DNA from: an uncultured Clostridia bacterium
GTDB lineage: Bacteria; Bacillota; Clostridia; TANB77; CAG-508
Assembly (NCBI GenBank): GCA_947632475.1
Contig: CANRPI010000005.1
Coordinates: forward strand, 1-42,502
Direction of reading: 5' to 3'
Length of the DNA stretch: 42,502 nt
Below the pieces are notes generated by a model. It made no database searches and was not told the DNA's origin. It saw only the letters and a list, made by a program, of their open reading frames with translations. Each line of letters opens with the position of its first letter. Within the stretch, counting starts at the first letter, position 1. Made by a program: the position numbers and the translations under genes. Positions 15,484 to 25,027 of this stretch are shown in pieces.

Positions 15484-18323
15484 ATGAATGATAAAATAGT
15501 AATAAAAGGTGCAAAAGAACACAACTTAAAAAACATAAGTTTAGAAATTCCGAGAGATAAACTAGTAGTAATAACAGGACTTTCAGGTTCTGGCAAATCA
15601 AGTTTAGCATTTGATACATTATATGCAGAAGGTCAAAGAAGATATGTTGAAAGTCTATCATCATATGCAAGACAATTTTTAGGTTTAATGGAAAAGCCAG
15701 ATGTAGAAAGAATAGATGGACTATCACCAGCAATATCAATAGACCAAAAAACAACCTCAAAAAATCCACGTTCAACTGTTGGAACAGTTACAGAAATATA
15801 TGATTATATACGTTTATTATATGCAAGAATAGGAGTACCATACTGTCCAAATTGTCACACAAAAATAGAAAAACAAAGTATAGACCAAATAATAGACAAT
15901 ATAATGAGTTTAGAAGAAGGAACAAAGATACAAATTTTAGCACCTGTAGTAAGATCAAGAAAAGGTGAATTTGTAAAACAATTAGAAGGCTATCAAAAAG
16001 AAGGATTTGTAAGAGCAAGAATAGATGGAGAAATTTATGAACTTTCAGATGAAATAAAACTAGAAAAAAATAAAAAACATGAAATAGAACTAGTAGTAGA
16101 TAGATTAGTAATAAAACCAGAAATAATAAGCAGACTAACAGAATCAGTTGAAGTAGCTCTAAAACACGCAGAAAATATGGTATTAGTTGATATAGTTGGA
16201 AAAAAGCCAGTATTATATAGTTGCAATTATGCTTGTCCTATATGTGGTTTTAGTTTCCCAGAACTTACACCAAGAATGTTTTCATTTAACAATCCATTTG
16301 GAGCATGTGAAGTATGCACAGGAATTGGATATTTAATGAAAATGGATGAAGACTTAATTATTCCAGACAAAAACAAAACATTATATGATGGAGTAAAAGC
16401 ATTTGGCTCAAGTACAATGAAAAGAGGAGACACCATGGCAAAAATGTACTTTGAGAGCATAGGAAAACATTATGGAGTAGATATAAAAAATAAAAAAATA
16501 AAAGACCTTCCAAGAAGCTTTTTAGAAAAAATCTTATATGGAACAGGAGAAGAAAAAATAGACTTTGAATATACATCTAGTGCAGGAACAAGAAGATTTA
16601 CAGCACCATTTGAAGGAGTTTTACCAACATTAGATAGACGTTATAGAGAAACAAAATCTCAAGGAATGAGAAGCTTTTATGAAATGTATATGACAAATTC
16701 TCATTGTTATGCTTGCAATGGAGCAAGGCTAAAACCAGAAATTCTATCTATAAAAGTAGGAGAAAAAAATATAAATGAACTAACAACTGAGATGTCAATA
16801 AGAAACATAAAACAATATTTAAATAACTTAGAACTAAATAAAACAGAAGCAATGATATCTGAACTAATATTAAAAGAAATAGACCAAAGATTACAATTTT
16901 TAATAGATGTAGGGTTAGATTATTTAACATTATCAAGAAGTGCAGGAACTTTATCAGGAGGAGAAGCCCAAAGAATAAGGCTTGCAACTCAAATAGGTTC
17001 AGGACTAACAGGAGTTTTATACATTTTAGATGAACCAAGTATAGGATTACATCAAAGAGACAATGACAAACTACTTGCAACCTTAAAAAAATTAAGAGAC
17101 TTAGGAAATACCTTATTAGTTGTAGAACATGATGAAGACACAATGTATGCTGCAGATCAAATAATAGACATAGGTCCAGGAGCAGGAACTCATGGTGGAT
17201 ATGTAATGGCACAGCGGAACAGCAGAAGAAATTAAACAAGTAGAAAACTCAGTTACGGGACAATATTTAAGTGGAAGAAAGCAAATACCAGTTCCAAAAA
17301 CAAGAAGAAAACATAGCAAAAACAAAGTAATAGAAGTACAAAGAGCAACCGAAAATAATTTAAAAGACATAAGTGTAAAATTCCCATTAGGAGTATTTAC
17401 ATGTGTAACAGGAGTTTCAGGTTCACGGAAAATCAACTTTAGTAAATGAAGTATTATACAAAACAATAGCAAAAGAAATTAATAGAGCAAATGAAAAGCC
17501 AGGAAAATGCAAAGCAGTAAAAGGAATAGAAAATATAGACAAAATAATAAACATAGACCAATCACCAATAGGAAGAACACCACGTTCAAATCCAGCAACT
17601 TACACAGGAGTATTTGATTTAATACGTGACATATTTGCAATGACAGAAGAAGCAAAACTACGTGGATATGAAAAAGGAAGATTCAGCTTTAACGTATCAG
17701 GTGGAAGATGTGAAAGTTGTGGAGGAGATGGAGTTCATAAAATAGAAATGCACTTCTTACCAGACATATATGTACCATGTGAAGTTTGTAAAGGAAAAAG
17801 ATACAATAGAGAAACATTAGAAGTAAAATATAAGGGAAAAAGCATAGCAGATGTATTAGACATGACAGTAGAAGAAGCCCTAGAGTTTTTTGACAAAATA
17901 CCAAAAATAAAACAAAAAATACAAACATTATATGATGTAGGATTAGGATATATAAAATTAGGACAACCATCAACTACACTATCTGGAGGAGAAGCACAAA
18001 GAGTAAAACTAGCAACAGAATTGTCAAAAAGGCCAACTGGAAAAACATTATATATTTTAGACGAACCAACAACTGGACTTCATATAGCAGATGTTCATAA
18101 ACTAGTAAATATTTTACAAAGATTAGTTGATACAGGAAACACAATAATAGTAATAGAGCATAACTTAGACCTAATAAAAACATGTGACTACATAATAGAC
18201 TTAGGTCCAGAAGGTGGAGACTTTGGAGGAGAAGTAGTTGCAGTTGGTACACCAGAGCAAATTTGTAAAAATGAAAGAAGTTATACAGGAAAGTTCTTAA
18301 AGAAATATTGCGAAAGAGAATAA
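15484..18323 (+). CDS. uvrA: Excinuclease ABC subunit A, with two +1 recoding sites
   Basis: UvrA is the damage-sensing ATPase of nucleotide excision repair. Joined across two sites the protein is about 945 residues, full family length. The first ABC half has Walker [10 protein letters not shown] (32-40), zinc Cys pairs ([15 protein letters not shown]) and [21 protein letters not shown]. The second half has Walker A GVSGSGKS (about 642-649), the CESCGGDG and CEVCKGKR zinc module, and [18 protein letters not shown]. The frame breaks at 17215 and 17426, each where frame zero reads CGG before a conserved Gly (QGTAEEI, GSGKS). No other defect is visible. GAGAGGAAG precedes the ATG. The following HTH gene starts 18 bases after the stop. 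Confidence 0.92.
17215..17218 (+). other. CGGA +1 recoding site 1 (uvrA)
   Basis: Frame zero reads GCA CAG CGG AAC AGC AGA AGA AAT TAA. Omitting C17215 gives GCA CAG GGA ACA GCA GAA GAA ATT, the AQGTAEEI stretch that ends the first ABC half of UvrA. Confidence 0.85.
17426..17429 (+). other. CGGA +1 recoding site 2 (uvrA second Walker A)
   Basis: In the frame set by site 1, codons read GGT TCA CGG AAA ATC AAC TTT AGT AAA TGA. Omitting C17426 gives GGT TCA GGA AAA TCA ACT TTA GTA AAT GAA, the [11 protein letters not shown]alker A. The 12 bases GGTTCACGGAAA are identical to those at the priA Walker A site. Confidence 0.87.
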
Positions 18324-18340
18324 TTTATAAGGAGTAAATT

Positions 18341-18805
18341 ATGGAAGAAAAAGAATATAAGAAAAATGAAGAAAATAAACAACAAGAAGAAGTAGTAGTA
18401 GAAACAAGAACTTTAGAACAATTGCTAGAAGACTTAAGAAAAGAAAAAAATTGGACATATATGCATATAGTAGAAAACTTATACAAAATAGGTGTAACTA
18501 CTGATGAAAAAACAGTAAAAAAATGGGAAATAGGCTTGGTATATCCAGATATAGATATGATATATAAGTTAAGTGAACTATATATGGTTTCTAGTGAAAA
18601 CTTTATTATGGCCAAAACAAATAGCTATAACAATGGTATGCAGTCTGTTCATATGACTTTTATAAAATATTTTTGTTATATAACAGGGCTTTCTTTTAAA
18701 GTAGCATATTTTTTAATATATGCATTTCTTGGGTTTGGTTTAATATATGCATTTCTTTTTTTCCTAAGTTGTGCAGACATGTTTATGCAGTCTAGACCAC
18801 ATTAA
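18341..18805 (+). CDS. HTH-like protein with C-terminal membrane segment
   Basis: The 154-residue protein has an acidic start, then a segment that reads like an XRE-type helix-turn-helix (LEQLLEDLRKEKNWTYMHIV, KTVKKWEIGLVYPDIDMIYKLSELY), although the first recognition helix is unusual. The C-terminus holds a hydrophobic stretch (FKVAYFLIYAFLGFGLIYAFLFFL). It may be a membrane-tethered DNA-binding regulator. It follows uvrA by 18 bases with TAAGGAG as ribosome site, so it is probably co-transcribed. Function unknown. Confidence 0.6.
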   Translation: MEEKEYKKNEENKQQEEVVVETRTLEQLLEDLRKEKNWTYMHIVENLYKIGVTTDEKTVKKWEIGLVYPDIDMIYKLSELYMVSSENFIMAKTNSYNNGMQSVHMTFIKYFCYITGLSFKVAYFLIYAFLGFGLIYAFLFFLSCADMFMQSRPH

Positions 18806-19114
18806 AGATTAGTAAAAAATCAATCGAAAATAAAAATTTAAATTAAAAAAACAAAAAACTCATAGAAATTCATAAAAACTCTTGCAAATAATGTAAAATT
18901 ATGGTAAACTACAATAGTAATTACATAATGCTATTGTAGTTTTCTTTAAATTTAAATATAAAAAATCAATTAAAATAAAATTTATTAAAATCTAAAATTA
19001 TTAAAAATTCAAATTTCCAAAAAATAAAAAGCAAGTAAAAATAATATACAAAACCTCTTGAAATTTTAGCAAAATTAATATATGATAACAAAAGTATGAG
19101 GTGAAGAAATAAAT
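18806..19114. terminator. AT-rich gap with terminator hairpin and a promoter
   Basis: This 309-base gap is almost all A and T. AACTACAATAG at 18907-18917 pairs perfectly with 18931-18941 around a 13-base loop and is followed by TTTCTTT, a good terminator for the uvrA run. A possible weak promoter (TTGCAA 18882-18887, TAAACT 18905-18910) overlaps it. TTGAAA at 19058-19063 and TATGAT at 19081-19086, 17 bases apart, form the likely promoter of the next gene. Confidence 0.7.
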
Positions 19115-20701
19115 ATGAAATCAAATTGGTTCAAATATGTATTTATTATATTTATAATCATAATACTAACATTTTCAATATACAAAATAAAAGAACAAGA
19201 AAGTGAAGAATTACAAGAAGAAAATAATAACCCAATAAATAATGAAATTCAAATAAAAGAAATAAAACTTGCCATAGCACAATTAGACACAATAAATCCA
19301 ATTTTAAGTAATAATAAAAACGTACAAGAAATTACAAAATTAATATATGATCCATTAGTTACCTTAACAGCAGACTATAAAGCAGAGCCATGTTTAGCAA
19401 CTGAATGGGCGAAGCAAGCAGACAATTCATACCTAATAAAACTCAGGGAAAACGTAAAATGGTCAGACGGGCAAAGATTTACAGCACAAGATGTAATGTT
19501 CACAATAGATAGATTAAAATACAATCCAACCATATATTCAAGTAATGTTCAAGCAGTAACATCAGTAGAAATAACCGACGATTATACAATAAAAATTAAT
19601 TTAGACCACGAAGTTCCATTTTTTGAATACAATCTAACATTTCCAATATTATCTAAAGACTATTATGAAGGAGAAGATTTTGTAACCACATCTAAAAATG
19701 TAAATCCAACAGGAACAGGAAAATACAAAATCACTCAAGTAGAATCATCAGCTATAACTTTAGAAAAAAACACAAATTGGTGGAATAAAGAGCAAGATTT
19801 AAAAATAGAAAAAATAACAATAAACTTATATTCATCAATAGCAGAACTATATAATAGCTTTAAAAGTGGGGGAATAGATTTAATATCAACCACAAATCAA
19901 AACTTACAAGACTATATTGGAACAATAGGATATAGTTCAAAAGAAATAAAAGGAAGAGAACATACATTTTTAGCATTAAATATGCAAAATACATTTTTAG
20001 CAAGGCAAGAAATAAGAAAAGCAATATCATATTCAATTGATAAAGAAAATATAGTATCAAATGTACTAGGTGGAAAATACTACACAAGCAGTTTTCCTTT
20101 AGATTATGGGAATTGGTTAGCTGCAACACAAGATGCAAGTGCTGGATATAATACAGAGCAAGCAAAGCAAATTCTAGCAGAAAATGGATGGAATTACAGA
20201 AATGGATTTTGGCAAAAAACAGAAAATTACAAAACTCAAAAGTTAGCATTAAATATTTTAGTTAAAGCAAATGATGTATCAAAAGTGCAAGTAGCAGAAA
20301 ATATAAAAAATCAATTAACATCACAAGGAATAGTAGTAAATGTAATACAAGCACAAGAAGCAGATTATACAAATAGAATAAACTCTAGAAATTATGATAT
20401 TGCATTATGTTCAATAACTTTATCGCCAAGTCCAAATATGGAAACCTTTTTTGGTGCTGGAAACTTAGCAAATTACTCAAATGAAGAAGTAACAAATATA
20501 CTAAATGAAGTAAAAAACACAAACGATGAAAATATACTAAAAGAAAAATATCAAAGATTATCTGAAATATATAAAACTGATGCACCATATATAAGTTTAT
20601 TTTCAAATAAATATATAGTAGCTTATAATTCAGAACTAGTCGGAGATATAACGCCAAATTGGTTTTATCAATATTATGGAATACAAAATTGGTACAAATA
20701 A
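19115..20701 (+). CDS. Extracellular solute-binding protein, family 5
   Basis: A 528-residue binding protein of the oligopeptide/nickel ABC class (SBP_bac_5). It has an N-terminal hydrophobic helix (YVFIIFIIIILTFSIY) without a lipobox Cys, so it appears to be membrane-anchored by the uncleaved helix. The family pattern follows: LDTINPILSNN, YDPLVTLTADYKAEPCLATEW, VKWSDGQRFTAQDVMFTIDRLK, and ALNMQNTFLARQEIRKAISYSIDKENIV. No ABC permease or ATPase genes are adjacent, so its partners must be elsewhere or it acts as a sensor. Ligand unknown. GAGGTGA precedes the ATG. Confidence 0.9.
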   Translation: MKSNWFKYVFIIFIIIILTFSIYKIKEQESEELQEENNNPINNEIQIKEIKLAIAQLDTINPILSNNKNVQEITKLIYDPLVTLTADYKAEPCLATEWAKQADNSYLIKLRENVKWSDGQRFTAQDVMFTIDRLKYNPTIYSSNVQAVTSVEITDDYTIKINLDHEVPFFEYNLTFPILSKDYYEGEDFVTTSKNVNPTGTGKYKITQVESSAITLEKNTNWWNKEQDLKIEKITINLYSSIAELYNSFKSGGIDLISTTNQNLQDYIGTIGYSSKEIKGREHTFLALNMQNTFLARQEIRKAISYSIDKENIVSNVLGGKYYTSSFPLDYGNWLAATQDASAGYNTEQAKQILAENGWNYRNGFWQKTENYKTQKLALNILVKANDVSKVQVAENIKNQLTSQGIVVNVIQAQEADYTNRINSRNYDIALCSITLSPSPNMETFFGAGNLANYSNEEVTNILNEVKNTNDENILKEKYQRLSEIYKTDAPYISLFSNKYIVAYNSELVGDITPNWFYQYYGIQNWYK

Positions 20702-20786
20702 TATTTATAAAAAAATGAGAAAAGTGCGATTTATCAAGTAAAAAAAGTTGAACAAAAACAAAAAAGTAAAAAAAATAAAAAAATTC

Positions 20787-20826
20787 TTGACAAAACAAAA
20801 ATTTGGTGTATAATGTATTTACCAAA
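20787..20826 (+). promoter_or_regulatory. recA promoter with overlapping inverted repeat
   Basis: TTGACA at 20787-20792, a 16-base spacer and TATAAT at 20809-20814 preceded by TG. TTTGGT at 20802-20807 and ACCAAA at 20821-20826 flank the -10 box as an inverted repeat. I find no GAAC-N4-GTTC LexA box here, so the inverted repeat is the only operator candidate. Confidence 0.75.
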
Positions 20827-20858
20827 CAAAAGTTCAAGAAAATAAGGAGGAAAAAATA

Positions 20859-21926
20859 ATGACAGAAAATACAGAAAAAAAGAAAGCATTAGAAATGGCA
20901 ATGAACCAAATAGAAAAGCAATTTGGAAAAGGGTCAGTAATGAAATTAGGAGAATTCAAAGCAATGGAAATAGAAGCCATACCTACAGGAGCATTAAGCT
21001 TAGATATGGCATTAGGAATAGGTGGAGTGCCAAGAGGTAGAATTGTAGAAATATATGGACCTGAGTCTTCAGGAAAAACAACTTTAGCATTACATGTAGT
21101 TGCAGAAGCACAAAAAGCAGGAGGAGAAGCAGCATTTATTGATGCAGAGCATGCATTAGATCCAGTATATGCAAAAAAACTTGGAGTAGATATTGATAAC
21201 TTAATAGTTTCACAGCCTGATACTGGAGAACAAGCATTAGAAATAACAGAGAATTTAATAAGAAGTGGAGCATTAGATGTAATAGTAGTAGACTCAGTAG
21301 CAGCACTAGTACCAAAAGCTGAAATAGATGGAGACATGGGAGATTCACACATGGGATTACAAGCAAGACTTATGTCTCAAGCACTAAGAAAACTAGCAGG
21401 AGCAATAAATAAAACAAAAACAGTTTTAATATTCATAAATCAATTAAGAGAAAAAATAGGAGTAATGTTTGGAAATCCTGAAACAACTACAGGAGGAAGA
21501 GCATTGAAATTTTATGCATCTGTAAGAATGGATATAAGAAAAACAGAAAACATAAAACAAGATGGAGAATTTAAAGGAAGTCGTGCAAGAGTTAAAATAG
21601 TAAAAAATAAAGTAGCCCCTCCATTTAGAGAAGCAGAATTTGATATAGTATATGGAGAAGGAATATCAAAGGCTGGCAACATTTTAGATATGGCTGTAAA
21701 TTTAGATATAATAGAAAAAGCAGGTTCATGGTTTAGCTATAATGGTGAAAGAATAGGACAAGGAAGAGAAAATGTAAAAAAATACTTAACAGAAAATCCA
21801 AAAGTATTAGAAGAAGTAGAAGGAAAAGTAAGAGAAAATTTTGCAAAAGCATTTGAACAAAGTCTTGGAGAAGAACCATTAGCATCAGAAAATGACAATG
21901 AAGACGACATAGATGATGAAGAATAA
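20859..21926 (+). CDS. recA: Recombinase RecA
   Basis: RecA forms filaments on single-stranded DNA, drives strand exchange and stimulates LexA cleavage. The 355-residue protein carries Walker [10 protein letters not shown] (67-75), the conserved [19 protein letters not shown] region, [36 protein letters not shown] in outline, the [16 protein letters not shown] loop, and an acidic tail ([10 protein letters not shown]). Its Walker A Gly codon is plain TCA GGA, without the extra C seen in priA and uvrA. It is a single-gene unit with its own promoter and terminator. Confidence 0.98.
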   Translation: MTENTEKKKALEMAMNQIEKQFGKGSVMKLGEFKAMEIEAIPTGALSLDMALGIGGVPRGRIVEIYGPESSGKTTLALHVVAEAQKAGGEAAFIDAEHALDPVYAKKLGVDIDNLIVSQPDTGEQALEITENLIRSGALDVIVVDSVAALVPKAEIDGDMGDSHMGLQARLMSQALRKLAGAINKTKTVLIFINQLREKIGVMFGNPETTTGGRALKFYASVRMDIRKTENIKQDGEFKGSRARVKIVKNKVAPPFREAEFDIVYGEGISKAGNILDMAVNLDIIEKAGSWFSYNGERIGQGRENVKKYLTENPKVLEEVEGKVRENFAKAFEQSLGEEPLASENDNEDDIDDEE

Positions 21927-21975
21927 AATTATTAAAGACTATTTAAGATATATCTTAAATAGTCTTTAATAATTT
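21926..21975 (+). terminator. recA terminator, perfect 50-base palindrome
   Basis: Bases 21926-21950 are exactly complementary to 21951-21975, starting at the last base of the recA stop codon. The two halves meet without a loop at ATA/TAT, so the real RNA hairpin opens a few pairs. The right end supplies AATTTT. It may also block read-through from the reverse-strand HIT-like gene. Confidence 0.85.
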
Positions 21976-22040
21976 TAAAGTAATCCCCCAATATAACTAG
22001 GGGATAAGTATAATGCAATTTAATGAGTTAAATTATTACA

Positions 22041-22895
22041 TTACTCATAATTTTGAGCAATAATATTTCTTATGTAATTTTCAGGAATATACATACCAGT
22101 AGTATCAACCATATACCAGTTCCATTCATACACTAAATCACTAGCAATTAAATATGAAGTAGGAAAATTACCTTCATAAAAAACTTTTTTTTGAAGATAG
22201 AAACTTGAAAATCTTCTCAATGAATCAATATCAAATTCAAATGGCATAGATACTATATGCATATTGGTGTGAATATCTAACATTATATTTTTAGAACTAT
22301 CTTCCCAAATAAAAAAATTTTTATTTGAAGGATATGTTAAAAGTAAATGTTTTTTTAGACGAGTTATTATATGCATAAGTTCATGAGTTTCATTTAAATT
22401 CATTTGAGAGATAGAATTTATGTGCTTATATGGAACAATTAGTAAATGACTATTTATAATTTCATCATTAGCATATGTTACATAAAAGCTTTTGCCTTCA
22501 TATAAAACATTACTATTATTGTTTAAACAAAAGTTACATTTTTTTTCATTTTTTAAAGAATCAACTTTAAAGCCGATATCAGCATTATATTTACTAACAA
22601 TTTTATCAAATTGTTGGGAAATATTATCAGTAACATTGATGTAATCTACAAAATCAGCATCAATTTTGAAGTTAGTTGCAATGATTGGAATAACGCTGCT
22701 TGTAAATTCACTAGGCATTTTGCAAGAAATTGCTATTACACTTTTGTTGTTGAGTAATACTTCAAAGACTTTACTATTTGTTAGAGTTTGCTTTGTAAAT
22801 GTTACAGCACCTGTATACTGTAGTTCTTTTGAAAGCAGTTGCTGGAAATTTTGATTGTCTGTCCTTATTGAGAACAAATACCGAGTATGCTTCAT
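22041..22895 (-). CDS. HIT-like (Ap4A phosphorylase-like) protein
   Basis: The 284-residue protein has a C-terminal half resembling the HIT nucleotide hydrolase/transferase superfamily: CNFCLNN, then SHLLIVPYKHINSISQMN, and a region MDIHTNMHIVSMP in the place of the HxHxH active-site triad. The triad is degenerate as I read it (H-T-N-M-H), so activity is uncertain. The N-terminal half is not recognised. It has its own promoter (TATAAT complement at 22934-22939, TTTACA complement at 22957-22962, spacer 17). Codon 5 is CGG, read as arginine without a frame change; it is followed by T, unlike the recoding sites. Function is not established. Confidence 0.6.
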   Translation of the reverse strand: MKHTRYLFSIRTDNQNFQQLLSKELQYTGAVTFTKQTLTNSKVFEVLLNNKSVIAISCKMPSEFTSSVIPIIATNFKIDADFVDYINVTDNISQQFDKIVSKYNADIGFKVDSLKNEKKCNFCLNNNSNVLYEGKSFYVTYANDEIINSHLLIVPYKHINSISQMNLNETHELMHIITRLKKHLLLTYPSNKNFFIWEDSSKNIMLDIHTNMHIVSMPFEFDIDSLRRFSSFYLQKKVFYEGNFPTSYLIASDLVYEWNWYMVDTTGMYIPENYIRNIIAQNYE

Positions 22896-22933
22896 AAGAA
22901 ATTACCTCATTCTTTCTATAATTTTATATTTGA

Positions 22934-22998
22934 ATTATAGCACAGGTATAAATTAATGTAAATAAAATTTTGATTTTTATGCAAAAAAGGTGTATAAT
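22934..22998. promoter_or_regulatory. Divergent promoters for the HIT-like and small membrane genes
   Basis: On the - strand, TTTACA (22957-22962) and TATAAT (22934-22939) are 17 bases apart. On the + strand, TTGATT (22970-22975) and TG-TATAAT (22993-22998) are 17 apart. The two promoters are back to back with fewer than 10 bases between their -35 boxes. Confidence 0.75.
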
Positions 22999-23059
22999 TA
23001 AAGTTAAGCTATTTGTAGCAGTTTGTTTGGTTTTCTTCTAATTAAGCAGGAGGATGAAT

Positions 23060-23296
23060 ATGATAAATAAAATGTTACTTGTATGTATTGGATTATTAAT
23101 AGTTATGATGTACTCAAATTACAAAAAGAGTACTGAAACAAAAATAAAAGGGATTTTGTTTACAGGAGGAATAATATATGCCTTGGTTATTATTATTTCC
23201 TTAAAATATCCTATACTTATACTTGCTTTCTGGGCAAGTTGTTTTACAGGGGTATTGCTTTTGGCAGAAAGTAGTACTCACTACTACAAACATTAA
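23060..23296 (+). CDS. Small membrane protein, unknown
   Basis: A 78-residue protein of three hydrophobic segments: MLLVCIGLLIVMMYSNY, GILFTGGIIYALVIIISL and PILILAFWASCFTGVLLLA, with a short polar tail (ESSTHYYKH). The start at 23060 is six bases from AGGAGG; an ATG at 23054 abuts the SD and is unlikely. It has a strong promoter and a strong terminator, which supports it as a real gene. I recognise no family. Confidence 0.65.
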   Translation: MINKMLLVCIGLLIVMMYSNYKKSTETKIKGILFTGGIIYALVIIISLKYPILILAFWASCFTGVLLLAESSTHYYKH

Positions 23297-23326
23297 CAAA
23301 TAAACAAGAAAATCAAACAAACAAAT

Positions 23327-23360
23327 AAAAAAGAGGTGTTATTAATAAACACCTCTTTTA
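23327..23360. terminator. Bidirectional terminator
   Basis: AAAAGAGGTGTT at 23329-23340 pairs with AACACCTCTTTT at 23348-23359 over 12 positions, with a 7-base loop. A-rich left and T-rich right flanks serve the convergent small membrane gene and the GH57 gene. Confidence 0.9.
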
Positions 23361-23401
23361 TAATAAAATTAAATACTTTTAGTAATAAAAAACAAGATAT
23401 A

Positions 23402-24988
23402 TTATCTATATATATTATAATCAATATCAGGAAAAACACAGTCTTTTTCTGAAATGCTTTTTAAAAATTCTTCATCAATATTATCTTCCTTAATTTGATA
23501 ATACAATTTTGTAAATCTTCCAATATGGTCTTTAATTCTTTTTTTGGCATAATCAACCATAGTTCCATTTGTAATAATAAATAGCCAATCACTACTTTGA
23601 GCTAGAAGAAGTTCTCTAGCACATTGATTTAAAGCCTCTTTTTTTAGTCCAGTACTATTTGGGAAAAGCATAGCTAGCTCACACATTCTGTCTCCAGCTA
23701 CATGTAGATGTCTATGAACATAGTCATTAGAGTGATTAAGCCATACTTCACTATATCCATTTGCACCCCAACTAGATCTACAAGGTGAAGCTATTTGCAT
23801 ATTTGGATATTTATCTATAAATTCAGATGGAGTAATTAATTCAAAGCTACAGTCATCATAATATATTTTTTTAAATAAAATATAAAGCCAGTAAGGACCT
23901 TCATACCACCAGTGACCATAAAGTTCAGCATCATAAGGACATAAAATAAATGGGGGAGTGTCCATGTGTGTAGCTAAATGATTTATTTGAGCAGTTCTGC
24001 AATCTAGGAAATGACCAGCTTGCTTTTCGGCAGAATCTTTTGCCCATTGAATATTATAGTAATCTTTAAATTCAGATTTTCCAGTAATTCTATGATATTT
24101 TATTCCAGTATGCACTCTAACACCATTATGAGCAATATATGGTTTAATGTAATCATAGTCAGCATCATAACCAATATCTCTGTAAAGTTCTCTGTAATTA
24201 AAATCACCAGGATATCCATTAATTGAACTCCAAACTTGCCTAGATGATTCCATATCACGTCCAAATGCTATAACTCCTTCAGGAGAAACAATTGGAGCAT
24301 ATGTACCATAAATTGGAGTAGGGTCTGCATATAAAATACCATGTGATTCAGTAATTATATAATCAATTCCAAATTCTTTTAAATATTTATCCGCTTCTGG
24401 AACATATCCACATTCTGGAAGCCATATTCCACGTGGCTTTCTTCCAAAATATCTTTCATATGTTTGAACCCCAACTGCAATTTGAGCCTTAACAGTTTTT
24501 TCATTTACATATAAAATAGGAAAATAGCCATGTGTAGCACCACATGTTATTATTTCTAAAACACCTATGTCTTGGAAATGTTTAAAAGCTTCAATTAAAT
24601 TGCATTTATATACGTCTTTAAATAAATGTAGGTCATTTGTATATCTATCTAAATAATAATGAGAAAGTTTATTTAATCTTTCATCATAAGCAGTTCTTTT
24701 GATTTCTTTTTGAGAAAGTTCTATAAGTTTATTTAGATAATTTATGTATTTTTTTTGTAAAAGTTTATTGTCTAACATAGAAAGTAAAGGAGGAGTCATA
24801 GACATGGTAATTCTAAATTTAACTCCTTCATCAACTAATTTTTGAAAATTTATAAGTAAAGGTATATATGTTTCTGAAATTGCTTCATATAACCAAGATT
24901 CTTCTAAATAATCGTCACTTTCTGGATGATGAATAAATGGAAGGTGAGCGTGTAGTACGAAACTTACGTATCCTTTTTTTGTTTGCAT
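23402..24988 (-). CDS. GH57 family 1,4-alpha-glucan branching enzyme (DUF1957)
   Basis: The 528-residue protein begins with the GH57 signature YVSFVLHAHLPFIHHPE. The catalytic glutamate is Glu192 in GIWLPECGY and the acid/base aspartate Asp353 in CPYDAELYGHWW, both in the contexts known for GH57 branching enzymes. The C-terminal part matches the helical DUF1957 region. It should introduce alpha-1,6 branches into glycogen-like storage glucan. It follows the DUF4912 gene on the same strand, a pairing seen in other bacteria. AAAGGAGA precedes the ATG. No other glycogen genes lie in the window. Confidence 0.92.
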   Translation of the reverse strand: MQTKKGYVSFVLHAHLPFIHHPESDDYLEESWLYEAISETYIPLLINFQKLVDEGVKFRITMSMTPPLLSMLDNKLLQKKYINYLNKLIELSQKEIKRTAYDERLNKLSHYYLDRYTNDLHLFKDVYKCNLIEAFKHFQDIGVLEIITCGATHGYFPILYVNEKTVKAQIAVGVQTYERYFGRKPRGIWLPECGYVPEADKYLKEFGIDYIITESHGILYADPTPIYGTYAPIVSPEGVIAFGRDMESSRQVWSSINGYPGDFNYRELYRDIGYDADYDYIKPYIAHNGVRVHTGIKYHRITGKSEFKDYYNIQWAKDSAEKQAGHFLDCRTAQINHLATHMDTPPFILCPYDAELYGHWWYEGPYWLYILFKKIYYDDCSFELITPSEFIDKYPNMQIASPCRSSWGANGYSEVWLNHSNDYVHRHLHVAGDRMCELAMLFPNSTGLKKEALNQCARELLLAQSSDWLFIITNGTMVDYAKKRIKDHIGRFTKLYYQIKEDNIDEEFLKSISEKDCVFPDIDYNIYR

Positions 24989-25027
24989 TGTAAAATCTCC
25001 TTTGTATAATTATTTGTCCAATTAATA

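Noticed and set aside
22875..22895. HIT-like gene codon 5 (CGGT) as another recoding site
   Set aside because: Dropping the C gives a stop within a few codons, while frame zero reads through for 284 codons. It is an ordinary Arg codon.
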